This document shows, one piece after another, positions 1-6,083 of a stretch of DNA of 38,250 bases. Every line of letters starts with the position of its first letter. The first letter of the stretch is position 1. Below the pieces are notes generated by a model. The model saw only the letters and a program-made list of their open reading frames with translations, searched no databases and was not told the DNA's origin. The position numbers were made by a program, and so were the translations under genes. The stretch is from a virus: positions 1 to 38,250 of IMG/VR virus record IMGVR_UViG_3300021142_000082; one strand, given 5' to 3'.

Positions 1-252
1 TTAATAAAATCACTTCCTGTATTACTATTCCACTTGATTGTCTTAATTGCTTTACATAGTGCTTCAAAGTTTTTATTATTTGAACCCATATAGAATTTAC
101 AAGCAGTGAGGTCAGCACGAGTGAGGTTAGCACGAGTGAGGTCAGCACCAGTGAGGTTAGCACGAGTGAGGTTAGCACGAGTGAGGTTAGCACCAGTGAG
201 GTTAGCACGAGTGAGGTCAGCACCAGTGAGGTCAGCACCAGTGAGGTTAGCA
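1..252. repeat. Terminal direct repeat (left copy)
   Basis: Matches 38014-38250 base for base except for one extra 15-bp unit here (the second tandem unit). Such end overlap is typical of an assembled circular or circularly permuted phage genome. Counting one copy, the genome is about 38,013 bp. Confidence 0.9.
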
Positions 253-539
253 CCAGTGAGGTTAGCACGAGTGAGGTCAGCATCAGTGAGGTCAGCACCA
301 GTGAGGTTAGCACGAGTGAGGTTAGCACGAGTTTCATTTTTCCTTGCTTCATCAATAGCTTCCAATACTGCATCTTTATAAGTAGTCTTTGTAGATTGAA
401 AGATAATACTTCCTGTAAATCTATTTTTAATAGCAATACCTACTTTCTTTTCTTCTACTGGTTTACTATTTTGTTTTACAATCTCTGCAACTTCTTCTTC
501 TGATAATTCTATTTCTTTATTTTTTAGTGTGTATTTCAT
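1..539 (-). CDS. Pentapeptide-repeat protein (3' end continues across the circular junction)
   Basis: Read leftward from ATG 539. The N-terminal ~65 residues (start [20 protein letters not shown]) are charged. They are followed by 15 consecutive A(N/D)LT(R/G/D) pentapeptides (bases 106-330) and a C-terminal tail ([12 protein letters not shown]...) that runs off base 1. In the circle it finishes FIN-stop using 38010-38013, giving about 177 aa. The A(D/N)LXX family folds as a right-handed quadrilateral beta-helix; 15 repeats make just under four coils. Some members (Qnr, MfpA) mimic DNA and bind gyrase, but many have no known function, so a DNA-mimic role is only a possibility. It overlaps the preceding 59-aa gene by 23 bp and lies in the leftward accessory operon. 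Confidence 0.85.
   Translation of the reverse strand, partial: MKYTLKNKEIELSEEEVAEIVKQNSKPVEEKKVGIAIKNRFTGSIIFQSTKTTYKDAVLEAIDEARKNETRANLTRANLTGADLTDADLTRANLTGANLTGADLTGADLTRANLTGANLTRANLTRANLTGADLTRANLTRADLTACKFYMGSNNKNFEALCKAIKTIKWNSNTGSDFI
106..330. repeat. 15 x 15-bp tandem repeat encoding pentapeptides
   Basis: Fifteen units of GTGAGGTYAGCACSA on the plus strand, with one CATCA variant unit. The minus strand reads GCT-(AAC/GAC)-CTC-ACT-(CGT/GGT/GAT). The units are nearly identical in DNA, so they have expanded recently or are homogenised by slippage. The other copy of this region (38119-38250) lacks one unit. Confidence 0.95.
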
Positions 540-696
540 TTTGTTTATTAGTTATTAGTAATTCTCTTTTAAATAAATAGTTGTTGCCACCTCTAACATA
601 AACTAATTCCCAACCCTCTTGCCCTTTTTCATTAGCAATCTCAATAAGTTTTTTTGTTGATATGTTCCTATATTCTAGGTATTCAAATTGTTTCAT
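517..696 (-). CDS. Small DUF4177-like protein (59 aa)
   Basis: Too short to be obvious, but intact: starts ATG 696 inside the ATGA overlap with the preceding 84-aa gene and ends TAA 517-519. It contains [20 protein letters not shown] followed by LFKRE. This matches the DUF4177 pattern (GxEGWELV followed by a basic FKR end), a small beta-strand family common in phages and of unknown role. The assignment rests on motif resemblance only. Confidence 0.7.
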   Translation of the reverse strand: MKQFEYLEYRNISTKKLIEIANEKGQEGWELVYVRGGNNYLFKRELLITNKQNEIHTKK

Positions 697-947
697 ATAT
701 TATTTATTAGTAATTTAATGTCTTCTAGGGCTTTATCATATGTCTGTAAAACACCCAACTCAAATTGTCCCCACCCATCTTCTTTATTTGGATTTTGTTT
801 CATCTCCTCTAATTTCTTCAATAGTAGAGCGTCACGTTCGGCAAGTCTTGATATCCACCAGTTGGCAACTTCACTACTTATAATAGCTAAAGACATATTC
901 TTATTTGCCCATTTTAAATATTCTTCTTTTAATGTTTCGTTTGTCAT
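693..947 (-). CDS. Hypothetical protein (84 aa)
   Basis: I do not recognise this protein. It is helical and charged, with a tryptophan cluster (ANWWISRLAERDALLLKKLEE) and a C-terminal hydrophobic stretch ([12 protein letters not shown]). No Cys or metal motif is seen. It follows the 126-aa gene by 5 bp and its TGA overlaps the next ATG (ATGA), so it is translationally coupled in the leftward accessory operon. Confidence 0.65.
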   Translation of the reverse strand: MTNETLKEEYLKWANKNMSLAIISSEVANWWISRLAERDALLLKKLEEMKQNPNKEDGWGQFELGVLQTYDKALEDIKLLINNI

Positions 948-952
948 ATATT

Positions 953-1333
953 CTAATTAAACATTTGTATTAAACAATACCCCACGACTATGATAATATA
1001 TATCCACATTATTACAAAAGCACGAAACTTTATACGCTGGTATTGTTCTTTTCTTTTACGATACTCACCGATAGTAGGTTTGATAACTTTTTCAACTAAT
1101 TCTACTTCTTCTATTAATTCCTGATTATCAATATCAGCTTTCATTCTATTAAGATCCCATTTGCGAGATATAATTTTTGCTGTATGTTCTGGTTCAGTAA
1201 TTACATTTTTTGCTGGCTTGTAGGACATATCACAACGACATCTATATGCATCACATAACCCTAGCTTATTCTCACACTTTGCTTTCTTAGTATACTTTCT
1301 CTTTGGTTTTAGTTTTTTATAGATTGGGTTCAT
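953..1333 (-). CDS. Cys-rich protein with C-terminal membrane anchor (126 aa)
   Basis: The basic N-terminus (KPKRKYTKKAK) leads to a cysteine cluster C-x6-C-x4-C-x-C (CENKLGLCDAYRCRC), suggesting a small metal-binding knuckle. A charged helical middle follows. The last ~25 residues are hydrophobic (FVIMWIYIIIVVGYCLI), a single transmembrane helix that would leave the Cys module in the cytoplasm if the positive-inside rule applies. Start ATG 1333 overlaps the upstream stop (ATGA). I know no family for it. Confidence 0.7.
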   Translation of the reverse strand: MNPIYKKLKPKRKYTKKAKCENKLGLCDAYRCRCDMSYKPAKNVITEPEHTAKIISRKWDLNRMKADIDNQELIEEVELVEKVIKPTIGEYRKRKEQYQRIKFRAFVIMWIYIIIVVGYCLIQMFN

Positions 1334-1506
1334 AGTTCTATATTTGTTCTAATCTTTTTACAATTGAAACAGATCTGAGTTAAAGCATTATGGAATGTTG
1401 AATAAATTGCTTGTTGAGTATGTCGACCTTCACATCTTACTATATGATTTCTCACATCTTCTTGAGTTGGTAAATGCTCATATTCAAATGTTATTTTTTT
1501 ATCCAT
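1330..1506 (-). CDS. Small CxxC protein (58 aa)
   Basis: Starts ATG 1506, one base beyond the preceding stop (TAATATG junction). It ends TGA 1330-1332, overlapping the next gene's ATG. Sequence features: PTQEDVRNHIVRCEGRHTQQ, then LTQICFNCKK near the end, giving a possible C...C-x2-C zinc site. Function unknown. A short DNA stretch resembling its C-terminal ICFNC coding occurs again at 35846-35875. Confidence 0.65.
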   Translation of the reverse strand: MDKKITFEYEHLPTQEDVRNHIVRCEGRHTQQAIYSTFHNALTQICFNCKKIRTNIEL

Positions 1507-1507
1507 A

Positions 1508-1883
1508 TTATTTTTGTTCTATAAATTCACTATTAATAAGTTTATACCAAGTATTTTCTTTAATTACTTCACCATCTATTTGTATAGATTTTACGCATAT
1601 TGGTTTATTATCTTTATATTCAGCAAGAGTAATCCAAGAACCTTTTATACCTTTTATCATTCCATTTACTCCTATGTTAGCACCTATTGAATATTTACCA
1701 TTTATTTTGAGCTGGCTGGAATTTCCACTTGTTTTCTTGTTTAATATTTGTTTATTTTTATCTAATATAGTTTTATGTCCAATATTTTCAAAAAGAAAAT
1801 CAACTGATAATTTAATAAATGTAGATAAATCTATTTTTGCTCCTATTTTTATATGCCTTGTAACCTTTGATTGTTTTTTTCAT
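1508..1883 (-). pseudogene. Frameshifted hypothetical gene (~124 aa if repaired)
   Basis: ATG 1883 opens MKKTIKGYKAYK... but this frame stops after 23 codons. The long downstream frame (IGAKIDLSTFIKLSVDFLFE, then ...NSEFIEQK, stop 1508-1510) has no start of its own. Removing one A from the A7 run just after the ATG, or from the A5 run around 1845, joins the two frames into one ~124-aa protein. The body has a GKYSIGANIGVNGMIKGIKG strand-rich section. Sequencing or assembly error, true decay, or slippage on the A-run cannot be separated here. Neighbour spacing (TAATATG to the next gene) fits a real gene. Confidence 0.6.
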
Positions 1884-1888
1884 AGTTT

Positions 1889-1984
1889 TTACATTAATGG
1901 TAATACAAAATCTGCTTTATAACCGCAATACAAACCTATTATTAATATTAATGAGAACCCGATAACTAATATATATTTATTCAT
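1889..1984 (-). CDS. Tiny membrane protein (31 aa)
   Basis: ATG 1984 to TAA 1889. MNKYILVIGFSLILIIGLYC is a single hydrophobic helix, followed by GYKADFVLPLM. It is the first gene after the leftward promoter with -10 at 2016-2011, 26 bp upstream. Short single-span peptides at the head of phage early operons are often toxic or anti-host, but no function can be assigned. Confidence 0.55.
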   Translation of the reverse strand: MNKYILVIGFSLILIIGLYCGYKADFVLPLM

Positions 1985-2010
1985 ACTTATATTATATAAA
2001 AGTGTCGGAC

Positions 2011-2038
2011 ATTATACAAGTTTACTAACTGTGGATAA
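2011..2038 (-). promoter_or_regulatory. Leftward promoter with TTATCCACAG box
   Basis: On the minus strand: -10 TATAAT (2016-2011) preceded by TTG. There is no good TTGACA; TTATCCACAG (2038-2029) starts 22 bp upstream of the -10 and covers the -35 position. GTCGGAC in plus-strand reading (2004-2010) abuts the -10. It drives the accessory operon starting at 1984. The box lies inside the last codons of the ribbon-helix-helix gene. Confidence 0.55.
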
Positions 2039-2153
2039 CTTTATTGCGGATATAATCACTTTTATTATGTCCTTTACTTTCTTTATTAATTTTTTTAATT
2101 TCTTCTTCTGTAAATCTTACAGTAATTCTTATACTTCTTGTTTCTTTTTTCAT
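2025..2153 (-). CDS. Ribbon-helix-helix DNA-binding protein (42 aa)
   Basis: ATG 2153 (ATGA overlap with the nuclease gene) to TAG 2025-2027. The sequence TRSIRITVRFTEEEIKKINK followed by ESKGHNKSDYIRNKVI is a classic Arc/MetJ/MobC-type ribbon-helix-helix: a short beta-strand (IRITVRF), helix A (TEEEIKKINK) and helix B (SDYIRNKVI). Such dimers repress transcription. The gene is last in its operon and lies directly over the next leftward promoter, so it may autoregulate or control that promoter. Operator unknown; the GTC(A/G)GAC repeats at 2004-2010 and 3754-3767 are candidates. Confidence 0.75.
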   Translation of the reverse strand: MKKETRSIRITVRFTEEEIKKINKESKGHNKSDYIRNKVIHS

Positions 2154-2752
2154 ATTTGTTCTTCTAGCCATTGTTTATAATATTCACTTATTTCATTTGC
2201 GACTTTTACTATTTCTTTTTCAAAACGATCTAATTCCCTTTTATCAAATGTTCTTTTAAATGATTCCACTCTACCAGTTACCTTTATGGTATCACTGTTG
2301 TGTAGAGCTTTCTTCTCCTGCTTATCGTCTACGGTTTCAATCCAATCCACATAACAATCCTTTGGCATTATTCCATGCTTTGCTCGGATTGCACAAGCGT
2401 ACATAAGGAACTGATCACTTTTTTGTAGTTTCGCTTGCGTCCACGCTGTCTTGCCTGTTTTATCATCACGAAAAGAGGTAAAATCGGCTTTACAAGAATC
2501 AAGGTAACATAATACGGGGACACCTGCTATCTCGGTACGTATTTCGTATTCGTGCAGCTCGTAGACGACTAGAGAGGGCAATAACTGCTTATAGCGGTCT
2601 TCTTCTATCATTTTAGCTATCCCTTTACCGAAGACTAAATACTTCGTTGTTAGTTTATCTGCCTTCTCAAAGTACTCCCGCTTAAAACGTTCCTTGCTTG
2701 ATTTAAAGCATTGCATAGCACTATAAGAGATGTAGCCACGAGGGAGAAGCAT
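2150..2752 (-). CDS. PD-(D/E)XK nuclease, RecB/Cas4-like (200 aa)
   Basis: The N-terminal YISYSAMQCFKSSKERFKRE matches the PDDEXK_1/RecB-like lead motif. The core is LCYLDSC (Asp85), FRDDKTGK (Asp96-x-Lys98) and QFLMY (Gln114-x3-Tyr118), giving the full D...DxK...QxxxY active-site set. It probably acts on DNA ends or single strands during replication or recombination, as is usual for RecB-family phage exonucleases. It sits 1 bp after the 166-aa gene and overlaps the ribbon-helix-helix gene by 4 bp. Confidence 0.85.
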   Translation of the reverse strand: MLLPRGYISYSAMQCFKSSKERFKREYFEKADKLTTKYLVFGKGIAKMIEEDRYKQLLPSLVVYELHEYEIRTEIAGVPVLCYLDSCKADFTSFRDDKTGKTAWTQAKLQKSDQFLMYACAIRAKHGIMPKDCYVDWIETVDDKQEKKALHNSDTIKVTGRVESFKRTFDKRELDRFEKEIVKVANEISEYYKQWLEEQI

Positions 2753-2753
2753 A

Positions 2754-3254
2754 TTACTTATTGTTACAACTAATTTCAGTTGATTTTGCGATTAGGTTGA
2801 AGTTTAGAGCTAACTTCTCTTTTTCTGTAAGCTTAGTAGATTTAGCTATACGATCTTCTATCAGTTTTAATGCTTCAAGAGAATAGCAGCTTGCGATAGT
2901 TTTTTCTGCTGCTTTAAAGGCTTCAGTTTCTTCTTTTATTGTAATATTCATTTCTGGTTCTTTTTTATTGGTTACCACATTAATAGGAGTAATAGTCTGT
3001 GTTATTTTCACTGATGGTTTTATCTCTACTTTATTTTCAAGATACCCTGTGTATTGCTTGAACATATCTTCTATAATAGGCATACAGTAACTTCTAGCTT
3101 CTTCAATAGTCTCACTGTAGACTGTTATCTCTGGACAGATGTTTGAGTATGCTCCTGTTGCAATAGTTGCTTTCACAGTGAAAGAGGTTAACTGAACGGG
3201 CTTCTTATCTTCTTTAATTACTTTTTCTTTTTTGATAGTTGTTTTTGTTTTCAT
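2754..3254 (-). CDS. Hypothetical replication-region protein (166 aa)
   Basis: Lys-rich N-terminus, then FTVKATIATGAYSNICPEIT and VYSETIEEARSYCMPIIEDMF, a beta-hairpin plus helix module. I associate this type (VKAxIxTGxYxNIxPEI) with conserved phage proteins beside exonuclease or annealing genes, but I know no established function. The C-terminal half is helical (KAAEKTIASCYSLEALKLIE). Its position next to the PD-(D/E)XK nuclease suggests a recombination partner; that is inference. Confidence 0.7.
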   Translation of the reverse strand: MKTKTTIKKEKVIKEDKKPVQLTSFTVKATIATGAYSNICPEITVYSETIEEARSYCMPIIEDMFKQYTGYLENKVEIKPSVKITQTITPINVVTNKKEPEMNITIKEETEAFKAAEKTIASCYSLEALKLIEDRIAKSTKLTEKEKLALNFNLIAKSTEISCNNK

Positions 3255-3266
3255 AAATGTTTTGTT

Positions 3267-3572
3267 CTAAAATAATTCTTTTAATGTAAATCTTAGTGAT
3301 GGTTCTTCTGTATATGTAGCTGTTTCTGTAGACTGCTCTTTTGCTTTTGCTGCCTTAAGTTTGTCTTCCATAGCTACTACTTTATCACTGTACTTCCATT
3401 TTTTTAAATAACTGACAGTGAATTTACCTTCGTCGTGATCTTCTGATACTACTTCACGAGTTGTCATATCTTTTAGTATAGTATCTCTCATTTTATTTTT
3501 TAGTAGAGTAATTTCTTTTTCTTGTTCTACTAACTGCATATACTCTTTGTAGAGTGATTGTATTTTAGTCAT
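3267..3572 (-). CDS. Coiled-coil hypothetical protein (101 aa)
   Basis: An N-terminal helix (YKEYMQLVEQEKEITLLKNK) leads to a small beta section (EGKFTVSYLKKWKYSDKV), a second helix (AMEDKLKAAKAKEQ), and an end with SLRFTLKELF. The KWKYS-helix-YTEEPSLRF arrangement recurs in small phage replication-region proteins as I remember them; function unknown. It follows the 25-aa gene by 3 bp and precedes the 166-aa gene by 12 bp. Confidence 0.65.
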   Translation of the reverse strand: MTKIQSLYKEYMQLVEQEKEITLLKNKMRDTILKDMTTREVVSEDHDEGKFTVSYLKKWKYSDKVVAMEDKLKAAKAKEQSTETATYTEEPSLRFTLKELF

Positions 3573-3575
3573 ATG

Positions 3576-3653
3576 TTATTCTTCGTTAGTTTCTTCACTT
3601 ATATCGACCATTCTATCTTCGCAGTAATCGCACATACATGTATCGTTTTTCAT
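3576..3653 (-). CDS. Tiny Cys-rich peptide (25 aa)
   Basis: ATG 3653 to TAA 3576. MKNDTCMCDYCEDRMVDISE carries C-x-C-x2-C and an acidic tail, possibly a metal-binding knuckle. First gene of the leftward operon behind the promoter with -10 at 3752-3747. Too short for certainty, but its spacing (3 bp to the next ATG) fits the genome's tight packing. Confidence 0.5.
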   Translation of the reverse strand: MKNDTCMCDYCEDRMVDISEETNEE

Positions 3654-3687
3654 ATTTGATATTAATTATTTTGATAATAGGTTTCGG

Positions 3688-3728
3688 CATACACGATAGG
3701 AGCAGTAGTAACCATTCCGTCGTGTATG
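3688..3728 (-). promoter_or_regulatory. Hairpin in the 5' leader of the leftward operon
   Basis: CATACACGA (3688-3696) and TCGTGTATG (3720-3728) form a perfect 9-bp stem with a 23-nt loop. With transcription starting near 3740, this hairpin sits about 12 nt from the 5' end of a ~87-nt untranslated leader. There is no U-tract, so it is not a simple terminator. It may be an RNA stability or translational control element, or an operator. Confidence 0.45.
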
Positions 3729-3746
3729 TTGTCCTAACCTGTACAT

Positions 3747-3795
3747 ATTATATGTCAGACGTCAGACAAATGCAAGTTATCTTACTGTGGATAAC
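3747..3795 (-). promoter_or_regulatory. Leftward sigma70-like promoter with TTATCCACAG box
   Basis: Minus strand: -35 TTGCAT (3775-3770), 17-bp spacer, -10 TATAAT (3752-3747). The spacer holds two tandem GTCAGAC repeats (plus 3754-3760 and 3761-3767). TTATCCACAG starts at 3794, 42 bp upstream of the -10, within the last codons of the small nuclease gene. It drives the operon 3653 down to 2025. Confidence 0.7.
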
Positions 3796-4109
3796 TTTAT
3801 CTTTAAAATATGTCCATCATTTAACCTTGTACAAGTACAATCGTTACCATCTACTACGCATACGAAAGCGTCTGCGTCTTTGAGTACAAAGAAGTCAAAG
3901 GGATTACGTCTACCTAGATCTGGTATTTTAAATCCAAAAATACCTGCAACTACTTTCATAAGTGCGGCGTACTGATGAGTAAGTACACTATTACCTTTTA
4001 TCTTAACTTCCACAGCTACTGATTTTTTATAATTTAGAATAAACCATTCTAAAACTTTATCATCTACTTTAGATTCTCTTCTATTATATTTTATTGGTAA
4101 TTTTTGCAT
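3777..4109 (-). CDS. Small nuclease-like protein, ExK motif (110 aa)
   Basis: Chosen start ATG 4109 (MQKLPIKYNRRESKVDDKVL). An in-frame extension to 4187 would lie almost wholly inside the HNH gene and is less likely. VAVEVKIKG carries Glu34-x-Lys36 on a strand, preceded by helical acidic residues, and followed by HQYAALMKVVAGIFGFKIPD and GRRNPFDFF. This resembles PD-(D/E)XK resolvase or VRR-NUC-like minimal nucleases, so a Holliday-junction or flap nuclease is plausible. The family is not certain. Overlaps the 3' end of the HNH gene by 26 bp. Confidence 0.6.
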   Translation of the reverse strand: MQKLPIKYNRRESKVDDKVLEWFILNYKKSVAVEVKIKGNSVLTHQYAALMKVVAGIFGFKIPDLGRRNPFDFFVLKDADAFVCVVDGNDCTCTRLNDGHILKIKLSTVR

Positions 4110-4662
4110 TTTGTTTTTTATAAAGAAATATTTTACCCATGTATGTATCTGTCTTTGAGTGACATACAATGCATAAAGTTCTTCCATTATTAATATCTAA
4201 CCTTAATTCTGCGTATAATGAAAATGGTTTTATGTGATCTGCATGTAATTTACCTCCAACCTGTCCACACCATATACATGTCCAATTATCTCTTTCAAAA
4301 ACAGATTTTCTCCAAAGTTTATATTCCATTGAATATCTAATTTTTTTATTTATAGATGTTATCCCTCCACGCCAATTAGAATTTTTATCCCCACCTCTTT
4401 GTCTTCTATAAAGATTACGAGTTTCTTCACTACACACTTGAACCCCCTTTTTACCTTTGTTCCATGGAACTCTTCCTAGTCTTTGTCCTTTTTGGACCAA
4501 AGACATTCTATGTTTAGATTCTTCTGATCTTTTTTTACCAAAATTAGCTTTTCGACATTTTTCAATAGATTCTTCTGATCTTTTTTTACCAAGATTAAAT
4601 TCTCGTAATTTTTTACGAGTTTCTTCTGAAACAGAGTGACCAAATAATCTTCCTGCTGGCAT
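4084..4662 (-). CDS. HNH homing endonuclease with NUMOD3 repeats (192 aa)
   Basis: The start at 4662 (MPAGRLFGHSVSEETRKKLR) is preferred over ATG 4671 because the latter lies inside the -10 box. Tandem NUMOD3 modules (KKRSEESIEKCRKAN, KKRSEESKHRMS, CSEETRNLYRRQ) bind DNA. The C-terminal HNH has CIWCG, LHADHIKP, NNGRTLCIVCH: Cys2-Cys2 zinc plus catalytic His-Asn-His. A free-standing homing endonuclease like this nicks DNA at a target site and spreads itself. It has its own promoter and overlaps the neighbouring nuclease gene, as expected for an insertion between replication genes. Confidence 0.88.
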   Translation of the reverse strand: MPAGRLFGHSVSEETRKKLREFNLGKKRSEESIEKCRKANFGKKRSEESKHRMSLVQKGQRLGRVPWNKGKKGVQVCSEETRNLYRRQRGGDKNSNWRGGITSINKKIRYSMEYKLWRKSVFERDNWTCIWCGQVGGKLHADHIKPFSLYAELRLDINNGRTLCIVCHSKTDTYMGKIFLYKKQNAKITNKI

Positions 4663-4669
4663 AATATAC

Positions 4670-4698
4670 ATTATATAACATAAGACAATCTATTGCAA
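4670..4698 (-). promoter_or_regulatory. Private promoter of the HNH gene, leaderless arrangement
   Basis: Minus strand: TTGCAA (4698-4693), exactly 17 bp, TATAAT (4675-4670). The ATG at 4662 begins 8 nt after the -10, where transcription should start. The mRNA would therefore be leaderless or nearly so. Confidence 0.65.
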
Positions 4699-4712
4699 AG
4701 GATTTAGGATAA

Positions 4713-5870
4713 TTATCGCACCAAACTAATATCAAAGTCTTCTCCCATTTTTAATCTATCTATAACAGCTTTGTCTTTCGACCCTCCTATTAAATATACA
4801 TATTGATTTCTATGTAGGTTGTGGATTCTATTTATACGAGCCTCCATCTGCACCTTGTTCACATAACTCCAATCCATACTAGCAAATATCATAATAGAGA
4901 AACTATCAAGGTCATAACCAGCACTTACTTGTGATTGTACTATTAGATAACATTCTGGACTGTCTTGTGCGTCTTGTATAATTTGTCCTTGATCTTTTGT
5001 ACTACCAGTAAGTTTAAATACTTCTCTATCCTTAAGAACTTCTGCGTAGTAGTCAATCTGTTCTCTGTACTTACAGACTATAACTATCTTAGGATGTCCT
5101 ACACTGTACTCCTTTATCCATTCTAATTTTTCTTCCCCATTCTCTAGTCTATTCTCTGCGTACCACAATTTAGTTGCTTCCCATTCTTGTCCTTTTAAGT
5201 CCTTTATAGCCTGTTGTGTCTTTTTAGTCAGTGGTATCTCTATATATTGATACTCGTGTACAGGAACATCTATGCAATCAACCATTCTCGCTATGTGACA
5301 ATGTTTATTTATAATAGGTGGCATCTTCTTTTGCCAGCCTTTTATCGGTTCATAAAATGGTCTAGGGTTGTATGGTCTACGAACTAAGTTATAGAAATAG
5401 TCTTGCCACTTGCTCCATTTTATCTCTATCCCTGCAAAAGTTAATATAGTATGTAAGTTAGCGGGATTACTTCTTACTGGTGTCGCTGTAAGTAATAATC
5501 TATCTGGATTATACTTGTCTATATATTTGTACAGTGCTTCTGATAATTGAGATCGAAGTTTAGCCACAAATAGAGGAGATGCAAAGTTGTGTACTTCGTC
5601 TACTACAAGAAGATCTCTGGCTACATCCGAACTCTTAAACTCCTCTTTAGTAATGACTGTACACTCATTTTTACATTCCCATTTTACTAAATCATCTTGC
5701 CATTTCTTTTTTATACTTTTAGGGACAACAATAAGAACTGACTTATTAGGTCTTAATTTAATCCACTCTATCGCCGCTAAAGTTTTTCCAGTGCCAGCTT
5801 CCCAACATAAGATTGCTCGTGATGGGTTTTTTTTAATAAAACTTTCTTGATGTTTATAAAGTTGAATCAT
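4713..5870 (-). CDS. SF2 DNA helicase, SNF2/DEAD-like (385 aa)
   Basis: Motif I WEAGTGKT (residues 23-30), motif Ia VLIVVPKS, motif II DEVH (91-94), motif III LTATPVR (127-133), motif V-like QVSAGYDLD, and motif VI QMEARINRIHN near residue 350. This is the full two-RecA-lobe helicase/translocase core without extra domains, as in phage UvsW/SNF2-like proteins. It probably remodels forks or recombination intermediates. Its start overlaps the end of the 75-aa gene by 17 bp, and it follows PrimPol in the leftward replication operon. Confidence 0.9.
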   Translation of the reverse strand: MIQLYKHQESFIKKNPSRAILCWEAGTGKTLAAIEWIKLRPNKSVLIVVPKSIKKKWQDDLVKWECKNECTVITKEEFKSSDVARDLLVVDEVHNFASPLFVAKLRSQLSEALYKYIDKYNPDRLLLTATPVRSNPANLHTILTFAGIEIKWSKWQDYFYNLVRRPYNPRPFYEPIKGWQKKMPPIINKHCHIARMVDCIDVPVHEYQYIEIPLTKKTQQAIKDLKGQEWEATKLWYAENRLENGEEKLEWIKEYSVGHPKIVIVCKYREQIDYYAEVLKDREVFKLTGSTKDQGQIIQDAQDSPECYLIVQSQVSAGYDLDSFSIMIFASMDWSYVNKVQMEARINRIHNLHRNQYVYLIGGSKDKAVIDRLKMGEDFDISLVR

Positions 5871-6081
5871 ATAATATTTTTTCGTATTCTTCTAAACTAA
5901 CATTCTGATACATTTTATTTTCTCTAGTTTTATAAAACAAAACCAATATTGTCATAGTAGTGAAGTATACATTTATATGTATATCTTTTTCTTTATTGAC
6001 AAAAGATATCATATAGGGGTTTTTAGATTCTGTTTTATCAAATCCTAACTTGTTTGATATTTCAATAATTTGTTTTTTCAT
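5854..6081 (-). CDS. Hypothetical protein (75 aa)
   Basis: An alpha/beta protein with no recognised family: helix EISNKLGF, then alternating strands (YMISFVNKEKDIHINVYFTT, MTILVLFYK) and a C-terminal helix (VSLEEYEKILYD). It lies 2 bp after the PrimPol stop and overlaps the helicase start, so it is coupled to both. A small accessory factor of the replication proteins is a reasonable guess only. Confidence 0.65.
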   Translation of the reverse strand: MKKQIIEISNKLGFDKTESKNPYMISFVNKEKDIHINVYFTTMTILVLFYKTRENKMYQNVSLEEYEKILYDSTL

Positions 6082-6083
6082 AA

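Noticed and set aside
106-330. CRISPR-like short regular repeats
   Set aside because: Units are 15 bp with no spacers and code in frame for A(N/D)LTx pentapeptides on the minus strand.
106-381. Plus-strand Arg/Val-rich reading frame over the tandem repeats
   Set aside because: It is the shadow of the pentapeptide-repeat gene; the minus strand gives a known protein fold and a proper N-terminal region.
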